This document shows positions 1 through 6,455 of a DNA stretch of 8,775 bases, piece by piece. The notes under the pieces are model-generated. The model ran no database searches, was not told the DNA's origin, and worked only from the letters and a program-made list of their open reading frames with translations. A program made the position numbers and the translations under genes. The stretch's first letter is position 1. Each line of letters begins with the position of its first letter. The stretch is from Spirochaetota bacterium (GTDB taxonomy: Bacteria > Spirochaetota > Spirochaetia > DSM-27196 > PWMO01), in assembly GCA_009908925.1 (NCBI GenBank), contig JAAAOH010000126.1, positions 1 to 8,775 of the forward strand, written 5' to 3'.

Positions 1-1
1 G

Positions 2-571
2 CTCCTCCGGGGGTGGCTCTTCGTGCTCGCCGGTCTTCTCGGCGCAGCCGGCGCCTTTTTCTACACGAGCGCGCGCTTCAGCTTCAAGTACGTGGCCCTC
101 GGAGACATCGTGGTGTTCTTTCTCATGGGCCCTGCGCTGGTGGTAATGGGTCTGTGGGCGCTTACCGGGACGGCGAGCGCCATGAGCGCCGTGCTGACGC
201 TTCCGGTCGCCCTCCTGGTGACGGCAATCCTCCACGGCAACAACCTGCGCAACATCCACGGTGACCGGACCGCCGGGATCTCCACCCTCGCCGGGCTCCT
301 GGAGGTGCGCGGGTCAAAAGCGCTCTTTGCCGCCCTCGTCGTTCTCCCGCACGCCTCCGTCGCCGCCTTCGTAGCCACCGGCGCCACCGCCATTCCCGCC
401 CTGCTCCCGGTCTTCACGCTGCCGGCCGCCGGTGTGCTTGCATACCGGGTTGCGCGCACGGCGGACCCGGCGCGTCTGGTCACGCTGCCGCTTGCCTGCG
501 CGCGCCTCCACATGCTCTTCGGGCTGCTCTACGTGGCCGGTCTCGCCGCCGCGGGATTCCTGCCGCTGTGA
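2..571 (+). CDS. UbiA-family prenyltransferase, MenA-like (5'-truncated)
   Basis: The gene is open from the left edge, leaving 189 residues of a family that is usually about 290-310 residues. It is very hydrophobic with several membrane-spanning stretches. The family transfers a polyprenyl chain from its diphosphate to an aromatic acceptor in the membrane; the MenA branch makes demethylmenaquinone. Two parts support MenA-like membership: a segment reading F-K-Y-V-A-L-G-D-I-V-V-F near residues 28-39, matching the typical LKYxxLGDxxV block, and the second Asp-rich motif NNLRNIHGDRTAG encoded at about 239-277. In most relatives that motif reads NNxRDxxxDRxxG. Here the first Asp is Asn (codon 251-253) while the second Asp (263-265) is kept. 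The substrate cannot be told from the sequence, so I give no menA symbol. A strong hairpin follows the stop codon directly and a YceI gene lies 78 bases downstream in the same direction. Confidence 0.85.
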   Translation, partial: LLRGWLFVLAGLLGAAGAFFYTSARFSFKYVALGDIVVFFLMGPALVVMGLWALTGTASAMSAVLTLPVALLVTAILHGNNLRNIHGDRTAGISTLAGLLEVRGSKALFAALVVLPHASVAAFVATGATAIPALLPVFTLPAAGVLAYRVARTADPARLVTLPLACARLHMLFGLLYVAGLAAAGFLPL

Positions 572-596
572 GCCGGTCGCCCCGGGGGCGGCCGGC
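572..596 (+). terminator. Strong GC hairpin after the prenyltransferase gene, no U tract
   Basis: Starting at the base after the stop codon, GCCGGTCGCC (572-581) pairs with GGCGGCCGGC (587-596) around a 5-base loop, giving a 10-bp stem with one G-U pair. No T run follows; the next bases are CGCTGCCGGG. It could slow or end transcription, or protect the 3' end of the message, but it is not a canonical intrinsic terminator. The rest of the 78-base gap (to 649) is almost pure G+C up to about 630. It then turns to a TAGTAT box (635-640), which resembles a -10 element but has no matching -35. Confidence 0.4.
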
Positions 597-649
597 CGCT
601 GCCGGGCGGGCGCTCGCCGGGGGGCGGCCTTCGTTAGTATCTTACGCTC

Positions 650-1351
650 ATGAAAGGGATTGTGAAAACAGGAATCGTGATCGTAGCGGTGCTTGTAGTC
701 GCAGGGGCCGGTTTCTTCGCCTACATCTGGATCAGCGGAGGCTCGGGGGAGCCGAGTGCGGCAGCCCAGGCTGAGCGGATCGAGCCGCAGGAGCCCCAAC
801 AGGTGGTCTACGAGGTAGTGGACGCACGCTCGGAGGCACGCTTCATCATCGAAGAGGTCCTGCGCGGAGAACCGAATACGGTGGTGGGCCGAACGGACCA
901 GATCGACGGGTCGATTGCCGTGCAGTTCGAGCCGGCGATGGTAGAAATCGGGCAGTTCGTCATCAACGTCCGGACCATTCGCACCGACGACGAAGTCCGC
1001 GATCGTACCATCCGCACCCTCATTCTCGAGTCGAACAAGGACGAGTTCGAGTTCTCCACGTTCGATCCCACCGCCGTCACCGGCGTGCCGGAGGTCATCG
1101 AGGTCGGTGATCGCCTCGATCTCGATGTGACAGGCAACCTCACGGTACGGGGTGTGACAAGCGAGGTGACCTTCGACATGACCCTCAACGTGCAATCCGA
1201 AGAAGAGATAACGGGTACCGCGTCGACCACCATTCTGTGGGAAGACTTCGACATCACCATTCCCTACGTCGGGGGCAACTCCATCGTGGCAAGCGTCTCA
1301 GACGAGGTCGGACTCGAGCTCGAGTTCGCCGCGGGCGCCCGCGAGGACTAG
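650..1351 (+). CDS. YceI-family protein with N-terminal membrane anchor
   Basis: 233 residues. Residues 4-28 form one hydrophobic segment after a Lys-containing start, so this is an uncleaved anchor or signal sequence placing the domain outside the cytoplasmic membrane. A low-complexity linker follows, then a YceI-like lipocalin-type beta barrel from about residue 55 to the end. Family features include a paired strand near residues 89-108 (F-E-P-A-M-V-E-I-G-Q and following), the run R-T-I-R-T-L-I-L-E-S-N-K-D-E-F-E-F, and L-T-V-R-G-V-T-S-E-V-T-F with its alternating strand pattern. Members with known structures bind polyisoprenoid chains such as quinone tails; binding here is inferred. ATG 650 lacks a good Shine-Dalgarno sequence. 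In-frame GTG codons at 662 and 677 are alternative starts that would shorten the N-terminus slightly. It converges on the GH65 gene. Confidence 0.85.
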   Translation: MKGIVKTGIVIVAVLVVAGAGFFAYIWISGGSGEPSAAAQAERIEPQEPQQVVYEVVDARSEARFIIEEVLRGEPNTVVGRTDQIDGSIAVQFEPAMVEIGQFVINVRTIRTDDEVRDRTIRTLILESNKDEFEFSTFDPTAVTGVPEVIEVGDRLDLDVTGNLTVRGVTSEVTFDMTLNVQSEEEITGTASTTILWEDFDITIPYVGGNSIVASVSDEVGLELEFAAGARED

Positions 1352-1360
1352 CGCTCGGCG

Positions 1361-1374
1361 GACGCCGGGGCGTC
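1361..1374. repeat. Short inverted repeat between convergent genes
   Basis: GACGCCGGGGCGTC forms a 5-6 bp stem with a tiny loop. It lies in the 21-base gap between the convergent YceI and GH65 genes and touches the GH65 stop codon. On the plus strand it is followed by five A, not T, so it lacks the U tract of an intrinsic terminator in either direction. It may still help separate the two converging transcripts. Confidence 0.35.
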
Positions 1375-3763
1375 AAAAAGTCAGCGTGACCGATTCCGCC
1401 GGCTCGAGCGAGCCGCCTTCCTCGGCGGGCGTGTTGCCGACCACCACGCCGACGCCCGACCGGCTCGTCGCCCTCGACGTCACGGTGACTGAGGATGAGG
1501 CGACCTCCACGTCGAGCAGCGCTCCGCGGATCTCCAGGAAGAAGGAAACCGAGGCCCATGATTCGGGCAGGTGCGGCCGAAACCGTAGCGTCTCACCCTC
1601 GAGCTCGAGTCCGCAAAAGCCGAACACGACCATCTGCCACGCGGCCCCGCAGGCCGCCGTGTGAATGCCGCCGATGAAGGTTCCGCCACTCACCGATTTG
1701 TTCGTGTTGAAGAGGTCGACCGCCGACGATTTCACCAGATACTCGCGCGCCGTGTCGGTGTACCCGATCCAGCTCGCCACGGTGCCGTAGACGGAGGGGC
1801 TCAAGGAGGACCCGTGCTGCGTGCGCGGCTCGTAGTAGTCGTAGTTTGCCTTCATCACCTCCGTGCTGTACTGACCGCGATGGAGGGTGAAGATCTGGCA
1901 CACATCTGCCTGCTTCGATACCTGCGTCGGCACGGCAATGCCGTTCGGCCAGCCCCAGTACTCACCCGGATCGATGAGCCGCTCGGCGAGCGCGTCGGGA
2001 GTGATGTCCTCGTGATCGAAGAATCCGTCGAACTGCTCGATCACTCCCGTGGCGAGATCCGGCTCATTCACGTGGATGAGCTCGACCATCCGCCGCCACT
2101 CGTCTACATGTGATTGCTCTATGCCGAGGCGCGCCGTCATTGACTCCCTGAGCTCCGGTTGCCGGTCTCCGAGGGCAACGTAGACATTGACCGCGGCACG
2201 CAGGGCGTAGCGGGCCTGCACCGCCGTGAAGGTGTTGTTGTCTACGTTCTCATGGTACTCATCGGGGCCGAGCAGGCGGATGAACTCGTAGCGGTGCTTG
2301 TCACGTTTGAAGTGCACCCGCGAGACCAGAAACTGCGCAATCTCGAAGAGCATCTCCGCGCCGTAGTCGCGCATGAAGGCCCAGTCGCCGGTGACGAGGT
2401 AGTAGTTCCACACCGCATAGGCAATATCGGGTGATATGTGAATCTGCCAGTCGTTGAAGTGGTTTCGGATGTCGCGGCCGGTGAGCACATCCTTGAAGAA
2501 ATACGAGGGGCAGATCTCGTCTCCGGTATCGCTGCTGACCCAGGCGTAGAAAGCGCCGTAGTAGCCGAGACGCCTCGCCTTCCGCCGAGCACCATCGAGG
2601 GTCTTGTAGCGATAGATCAGGATTCGCCGCGCAACATCCGGGCGTGTGTATACGAACATCGGCAGATTAAAGATTTCCTGATCCCAGAACGCGGCGCCCT
2701 GATAGGCCTGGCAGGAAAGCCCGCGCGCACCGATGGGCAGATGGTCGGTGTGAGCCGGTGTTGCGATGACGTTGTGATAGATGTTGTACCGCAGCAGCAC
2801 CTGCGCGAGCTCGTCGCCGTCTACGTCAACACGGGAGCAATCCCAGATGCCGTCCCACACGCGGGTGTGCTCCGTCCACAGGCGCGGGTAGCGCTTCTCG
2901 CTGCATTGATCGAGGTCGCGCGCGCACGCACCGGCGGGGTCCGGGAGATCGTTGGAGGTGTAGATAACGCAGTAGAGCTCAAAGGCGATATCGGTGCCGG
3001 CCGCCACATCGAAATCGAGCCGGCGGAAGATGCCCCGGTCTTCGGTTACGAGCTCGCGTGCGGCCGGTTCGGGCCCTTCGGTGAACACCACGCGATTGGA
3101 GACCACCATCCCGATTTGCCGCTCCCCGGTAATCGTCTTCATATAGAGGTCGTCTCCGGCGGAGGAGGGCTCGCAGGATCTGAAATGCTCACCGTGGAGG
3201 CTCCACACCTCCCCATCGATACCGGCGTGGATGGTTACCCGGCCGGCGGCATGCGCGCTCAGGCGATGGCGGGCCGCCATGAGATGTATGTTCCCGTAAC
3301 TCGCGAAGCGCTCGTCTTCGAGGGTAAGCTGCGGGGGTGCGCTTTCGGCGGGGGCGGACGCCGCGGGCGTGGCGACGTTTGCCTCGGCGCCGGCTGCGCG
3401 TGGGTCCATCGACCACGACATTCGCCGTGCGTGGCGCCCGTAGCGGAAACTGAGCTCGCGGGAGTAATCGATCGTCTCCCCGCCGAGCGCCGAGACTTCA
3501 CGGCCGTCAACGGACACGGACACGTAGAGCCCGTTTGGAGCGCTGGCAAGCTCCTCCCACTTTCCGTCGGCGTTGTCGTAGGTATCAGTGACGAAGCAGC
3601 CCACATACTGATCGGCGCGCCACTCCGGGAGAGTGCCACGGTAGCCGAGATAGCCGTTGCCGGTCATGAAGTTGCTGCCGTTGTTGATGAGGAGCTCCTC
3701 GTTGAAGCTCTCTTCCCTGATTTCCCAGCCCGTATCGGTTACAAGATTGTCGCGAAGCTGCAT
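1373..3763 (-). CDS. Glycoside hydrolase family 65 phosphorylase (maltose/kojibiose/trehalose phosphorylase type)
   Basis: 796 residues from the chosen start, normal for GH65. These inverting phosphorylases split an alpha-glucoside with phosphate into beta-glucose 1-phosphate and a free sugar in the cytoplasm. Layout: N-terminal beta-sandwich (about 1-270), helical linker, (alpha/alpha)6 catalytic barrel (about 330-690), C-terminal beta domain. Signatures seen: FWDQE at 359-363 (usual FWDTE), the acid motif GPDEYHENVDNN with the first Glu at 502, KQAD at 617-620 (sugar-binding Lys-Gln in known members) and HGSSLSPS at 650-657, the phosphate-binding loop that marks phosphorylases rather than hydrolases. 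The loop before the WD motif reads YQGAAFWDQE instead of the common YxGHxFWDTE, so the substrate cannot be assigned. An upstream ATG at 3790 would add nine residues, but it lies at the predicted transcription start, whereas ATG 3763 has a good ribosome-binding site. No sugar transporter or phosphoglucomutase is adjacent. Confidence 0.93.
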   Translation of the reverse strand: MQLRDNLVTDTGWEIREESFNEELLINNGSNFMTGNGYLGYRGTLPEWRADQYVGCFVTDTYDNADGKWEELASAPNGLYVSVSVDGREVSALGGETIDYSRELSFRYGRHARRMSWSMDPRAAGAEANVATPAASAPAESAPPQLTLEDERFASYGNIHLMAARHRLSAHAAGRVTIHAGIDGEVWSLHGEHFRSCEPSSAGDDLYMKTITGERQIGMVVSNRVVFTEGPEPAARELVTEDRGIFRRLDFDVAAGTDIAFELYCVIYTSNDLPDPAGACARDLDQCSEKRYPRLWTEHTRVWDGIWDCSRVDVDGDELAQVLLRYNIYHNVIATPAHTDHLPIGARGLSCQAYQGAAFWDQEIFNLPMFVYTRPDVARRILIYRYKTLDGARRKARRLGYYGAFYAWVSSDTGDEICPSYFFKDVLTGRDIRNHFNDWQIHISPDIAYAVWNYYLVTGDWAFMRDYGAEMLFEIAQFLVSRVHFKRDKHRYEFIRLLGPDEYHENVDNNTFTAVQARYALRAAVNVYVALGDRQPELRESMTARLGIEQSHVDEWRRMVELIHVNEPDLATGVIEQFDGFFDHEDITPDALAERLIDPGEYWGWPNGIAVPTQVSKQADVCQIFTLHRGQYSTEVMKANYDYYEPRTQHGSSLSPSVYGTVASWIGYTDTAREYLVKSSAVDLFNTNKSVSGGTFIGGIHTAACGAAWQMVVFGFCGLELEGETLRFRPHLPESWASVSFFLEIRGALLDVEVASSSVTVTSRATSRSGVGVVVGNTPAEEGGSLEPAESVTLTF

Positions 3764-3766
3764 GTG

Positions 3767-3776
3767 CCCCTCTCCC
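3767..3776 (-). promoter_or_regulatory. Ribosome-binding site deciding the GH65 start
   Basis: On the minus strand GGGAGAGGGG lies just before CAC-ATG. GGAG (3775-3772) is 8 bases from ATG 3763, and GAGG (3772-3769) is 5 bases from it. This favours 3763 over ATG 3790, which has only a G run beside it. Confidence 0.7.
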
Positions 3777-3796
3777 GCGTGTCTCGACATGCCCCC

Positions 3797-3824
3797 ATTC
3801 TATCAGTGATCCGGGAGACGTCAA
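3797..3824 (-). promoter_or_regulatory. Sigma-70-type promoter for the GH65 gene
   Basis: Minus strand: -35 TTGACG (3824-3819), a 16-base spacer and -10 TAGAAT (3802-3797), each matching the consensus at five of six positions. The start of transcription would fall near 3790, giving a leader of about 27 bases that contains the ribosome-binding site for ATG 3763. The gene is therefore probably transcribed on its own. Confidence 0.65.
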
Positions 3825-3845
3825 CGCGTTACTAAAGGGATGAGC

Positions 3846-3884
3846 GGCACGGCCGTGCCATGGCCTCAGCAGGGCCGGCTGCTG
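3846..3884 (-). terminator. Two hairpins between the methyltransferase gene and the GH65 promoter
   Basis: Going down the minus strand after the methyltransferase stop, CAGCAG (3884-3879) pairs with CTGCTG (3872-3867) around a 6-base loop. A perfect 14-base palindrome GGCACGGCCGTGCC (3859-3846) follows. After it comes GCTCATCCCTTT, which is only mildly T-rich. Together they could end the upstream operon just before the GH65 promoter. The palindrome could instead be a protein-binding site about 20 bases upstream of the -35 box. Confidence 0.4.
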
Positions 3885-3898
3885 GGGGCTGGGGGCTG
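3881..3898. repeat. Short tandem repeat of a 7-base unit
   Basis: GCTGGGG is repeated at 3881-3887 and 3888-3894 and partly again at 3895-3898, ending right at the methyltransferase stop codon. Such G-run repeats are prone to slippage. It lies outside the coding sequence, so any length change would alter only the 3' untranslated region. Confidence 0.7.
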
Positions 3899-4501
3899 TC
3901 ACACCTGTCGGTCAGCCTTATGGCCCGTGCCGGCTATCATGATGCCGTTTGCGAAGCGCTCGAGGGAATCGATCTCGAAACCCGCCCCACGAATGGACGA
4001 GAGGGTGTCCCGATCGAGGTGACAGTTTCCCGAGATATGCTTCCACATGGGCGTGATCGCGCGAAACGAGCTTCGAAGGACCGGCTTACCCTCCGGGAGA
4101 ACATGCTCGATGAAGATGATCCGTCCGTCGGGTTTGAGCACGCGACGGACCTCGGCGAGACCCCGCTCGGGATTCTCGACCGAGCAGAAGACGAGGGTGA
4201 ACACCACCGTGTCGAAGAACCCGTCCTCGAAGGGGAGGTGCTGCACGTCGCCTTCGAGGATCGTCGGATTGAGACAGCCGTCGTCACTTCGGTGATAGAC
4301 CCGTTGGCTCACCGAGAGATCCATCACGTAGAGATCTTCGAGACCCTCACAGGGATAGTAGGCGAGATTCACTCCCGTGCCGGCGCCCACCTCGAGGACC
4401 ACGCCTGAGACACCCGGAAGCAGACGTGCCCGTCTCGTGCCGAGGCTCCCCGTCTCGAGCGGGTACATGAAGGCGTCGAAGAATGCCGCGGGCACATCCA
4501 T
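3899..4501 (-). CDS. Class I SAM-dependent methyltransferase
   Basis: 200 residues. The class I fold is clear: motif I LEVGAGTGVN at 36-45 (SAM binding), an acidic residue at the end of strand two (Asp61), GDVQHLPFEDGFFDTVV at 84-100 (motif II region) and RRVLKPDGRIIFIEH at 119-133 (motif III). The N-terminus F-F-D-A-F-M-Y-P-L-E and the overall size resemble UbiE-like and phosphatidylethanolamine methyltransferase-like enzymes, but the acceptor cannot be read from the sequence. The start was chosen because its ATG overlaps the stop codon of the patatin-like gene by one base (TGATG), the usual sign of translational coupling; no strong ribosome-binding site of its own is seen. The open frame runs upstream as far as 4834, but that part only shadows the patatin gene. 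A lipid or quinone substrate is a guess from its partner. Confidence 0.88.
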   Translation of the reverse strand: MDVPAAFFDAFMYPLETGSLGTRRARLLPGVSGVVLEVGAGTGVNLAYYPCEGLEDLYVMDLSVSQRVYHRSDDGCLNPTILEGDVQHLPFEDGFFDTVVFTLVFCSVENPERGLAEVRRVLKPDGRIIFIEHVLPEGKPVLRSSFRAITPMWKHISGNCHLDRDTLSSIRGAGFEIDSLERFANGIMIAGTGHKADRQV

Positions 4502-5316
4502 CAATGCACCGCCGCCACGATCTTCCCGATCTGCTCGCGCGCCGCCGCCTCGCCGAGATCGATGAGCGCCTCTGCGTTCTTCAGGTTGTAGTAGCTGTAA
4601 CCTTCGAGATCCGGTCGAATCAGGAAATCCGCATTCTCCTCGATGCGCTCTTCGTCGTCGAGCATAATGCGCATCGAGTACATCATCACGTCGAAGACGT
4701 TCTCCGGCCCTTCCGGCTTTATCGCGTTCGCGTTCACGTCCACCGCGATTATGATGTCGGCACCCATATCCTTCACGATGTCCGCAGGTACGTTGTTCTT
4801 GACCCCGCCGTCGACAAGGACCCGTCCATTCCACTCCAGTGGCGAGAACATCCCCGGGATGCTCGAGCTTGCCCGAACCGCCCGCGCCACCGGTCCCTCA
4901 TGAAAAAGATAGAGCTCGCCGGTAAGCAGATCCACCGACACGACGTTGAGGGGGATTTCGAGCTCGTCGAAGGTCTTGTTGGAGATGAGCTTGTCCAGCA
5001 GCTTTTCCAGCTTCCTCGGGTTTACAAGCCCCTTCGATGAAAAGAGCGCCGGCTGGACGAGATCACCCCAGTTCACATCGGCGACGATATCCCGGATCTG
5101 CTGCCACTTGTACCCCGAACAGTAGAGCGCGCCGATGAGGCTCCCGGCGCTGGTCCCCGCCACGTAGCTGGGCACGATGCCGTGCTCCTCGAGTACCTTG
5201 ATGACCCCCACGTGCGCGATGCCCCGCGCCGCACCCCCGCCGAGGGCAAGGCCGACCTTCTTCTCACCGAGTCCATGTTTGATCGTCGAAACGATTCTGT
5301 CGATACCGGTTTTCAT
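4501..5316 (-). CDS. Patatin-like phospholipase (RssA-type)
   Basis: 271 residues. The family uses a Ser-Asp dyad to hydrolyse acyl esters of phospholipids and related lipids. All catalytic parts are visible: the oxyanion loop GGGAARG at 26-32, the nucleophile elbow GTSAGS with Ser56, and the DGG motif with Asp169 in R-V-L-V-D-G-G-V-K-N-N-V-P. No signal peptide is present, so it is probably cytoplasmic or on the inner face of the membrane, like the short bacterial RssA/YchK group, which matches its length. ATG 5316 is preferred to GTG 5328 because GGGAG lies 5 bases before it. Its stop codon overlaps the start of the methyltransferase gene, so the two are probably made together. The substrate is not known. 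It follows the lipoprotein gene by 73 bases and may share its transcript or have its own start. Confidence 0.92.
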   Translation of the reverse strand: MKTGIDRIVSTIKHGLGEKKVGLALGGGAARGIAHVGVIKVLEEHGIVPSYVAGTSAGSLIGALYCSGYKWQQIRDIVADVNWGDLVQPALFSSKGLVNPRKLEKLLDKLISNKTFDELEIPLNVVSVDLLTGELYLFHEGPVARAVRASSSIPGMFSPLEWNGRVLVDGGVKNNVPADIVKDMGADIIIAVDVNANAIKPEGPENVFDVMMYSMRIMLDDEERIEENADFLIRPDLEGYSYYNLKNAEALIDLGEAAAREQIGKIVAAVH

Positions 5317-5321
5317 GGCAG

Positions 5322-5326
5322 CTCCC
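5322..5326 (-). promoter_or_regulatory. Ribosome-binding site of the patatin-like gene
   Basis: GGGAG on the minus strand lies 5 bases before ATG 5316. It overlaps the alternative GTG start at 5328, which has no comparable site, and so fixes the start. Confidence 0.75.
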
Positions 5327-5389
5327 ACCCTATTTTAATGCGGGAGGGCGTGTGGGAAAAGCGGCCGGGGCGGCGACGACTGGCACGCG

Positions 5390-6439
5390 TTACCACCAAT
5401 TCACTAGTTTCAGTATCCTCTGCGAGTCGAGATCGAGAACGTAGAAAAAGCTGGCATCGAAGGGATAGGCGGCGCGGTGTTCCATCCCCTCAAGTCCATC
5501 AAACGTTGCCTTTTTCTTTCCGCTCTCTCCAGAGAAAAGCCGATGTGTTCCGGAATCGTCGTCGCGGAAAACCCATCCGCCTCTTGTTACGAATGTCCCG
5601 TCCCGCTCTACGTCTTTGATGGGATCCCAAATGCGGCGATCCTCGATCAGCGTCGGCGACCATGGTGGGATCCCGGTAGCCGGAAGTTCGTCCAGTGGAA
5701 TGGACGGGTCGTACACAAGCGGTAACAAGCTCACTTCCTGACTCGATTCATCCCAGATCGCGAATACGACAGCCGTGCCAACTCCTTCACTATCAAGAGG
5801 AAAGGCCGCAGAGACATAATAGGGGCCTTGACTGCCGACCTGACCGCTTACAGTTCCACTCGGGGTGATCCACGGAAATGGGTCGACCAGCTGCTGATCG
5901 TAGTAATCGATCGTCATTGTCTGGCCGCTCATGGTCACGACGTACACACGATTCTCACTTGTCTCATCCTCATCGAAGCGTACAGTCACTGTTCCTTCAG
6001 TCGAGGCGGTAGTATCGCTGTATACCACCGGTGCGTAAGACTCCGGGTCGAACACGAAATGGCCCACGACGGGCCTGAATGCGAGATCGAAACCCATTCC
6101 CGTTCCCAGCGATCCGCTTCCCCCGAGCTGCGCATTGAGCTCAGCTTCAGTGTAGTTAGCCACGATGTCCAGGTTCTCGTCGATGATTAGAAGCCGGAGC
6201 GGCTCGCCCACTGTGTCAACTATCACAAAAAGTGTCGGAGCCTCGGGGTGCACAGCTGCCGACATATACACATAGGTATCTTCGGAATCAATCCACTTGG
6301 ACACACTTGTCTCGTCCTGAATCAGCGACACATACTCCGGAAAGGCCGTCGCGGTGAAGAACTCGCAGCCGCCGAGCGCGAGGAGCAGCACTGTCGTCAT
6401 GACAATCGTCGCGACGCGGCGCTGAGATTCCTGCGCCAC
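5390..6439 (-). CDS. Predicted lipoprotein of unknown function
   Basis: 349 residues from GTG 6439. The N-terminus has two Arg (7-8), a hydrophobic core (about 9-22) and LALGGC with Cys25, a relaxed lipobox, so a lipid-anchored exported protein is likely. I do not recognise the mature part. It is rich in short beta-strand-like stretches and acidic residues, with no Cys after the lipobox, and it ends in Asn-Trp-Trp. Phrases such as F-Y-V-L-D-L-D-S-Q-R-I-L-K-L near the end resemble a propeller-like or repeated strand fold, but this is a weak impression. GTG 6439 is chosen because AGGA lies 6 bases before it. GTG 6454 is the alternative, and the open frame reaches 6499 inside the thioesterase gene. 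Its GC content is lower than its neighbours (two 60-base samples gave 48% and 53%), which suggests a different history or weaker codon selection. It follows the thioesterase gene by 16 bases, so it probably shares that operon. Confidence 0.75.
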   Translation of the reverse strand: MAQESQRRVATIVMTTVLLLALGGCEFFTATAFPEYVSLIQDETSVSKWIDSEDTYVYMSAAVHPEAPTLFVIVDTVGEPLRLLIIDENLDIVANYTEAELNAQLGGSGSLGTGMGFDLAFRPVVGHFVFDPESYAPVVYSDTTASTEGTVTVRFDEDETSENRVYVVTMSGQTMTIDYYDQQLVDPFPWITPSGTVSGQVGSQGPYYVSAAFPLDSEGVGTAVVFAIWDESSQEVSLLPLVYDPSIPLDELPATGIPPWSPTLIEDRRIWDPIKDVERDGTFVTRGGWVFRDDDSGTHRLFSGESGKKKATFDGLEGMEHRAAYPFDASFFYVLDLDSQRILKLVNWW

Positions 6440-6455
6440 CCGAGTTCCTATCACT

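Noticed and set aside
635..640. TAGTAT as a -10 box giving a near-leaderless YceI message.
   Set aside because: No -35-like sequence lies 16-18 bases upstream, so it is only noted as a possibility.
314..1195. A 293-codon minus-strand open frame across the prenyltransferase and YceI genes.
   Set aside because: It spans two real genes and their gap, and its composition is typical of an antisense shadow (Arg, Gly, Glu, His).
2438..3835. A 465-codon plus-strand open frame lying opposite the GH65 gene.
   Set aside because: It is antisense to a gene with clear catalytic motifs, its protein shows no family motif, and long antisense frames are common in GC-rich coding DNA.
5332..5360. A possible promoter for the patatin-like gene: TTTTCC-N17-TAAAAT on the minus strand.
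   Set aside because: The -35 matches poorly and the implied transcript start falls inside the ribosome-binding site at 5322-5326, so it would not give a usable leader.
5358..5377. A weak hairpin followed by TTTTCCC on the minus strand, after the lipoprotein gene.
   Set aside because: The stem GCCG/CGGC is only four pairs with a three-base loop, and the T run is short and separated from the stem.
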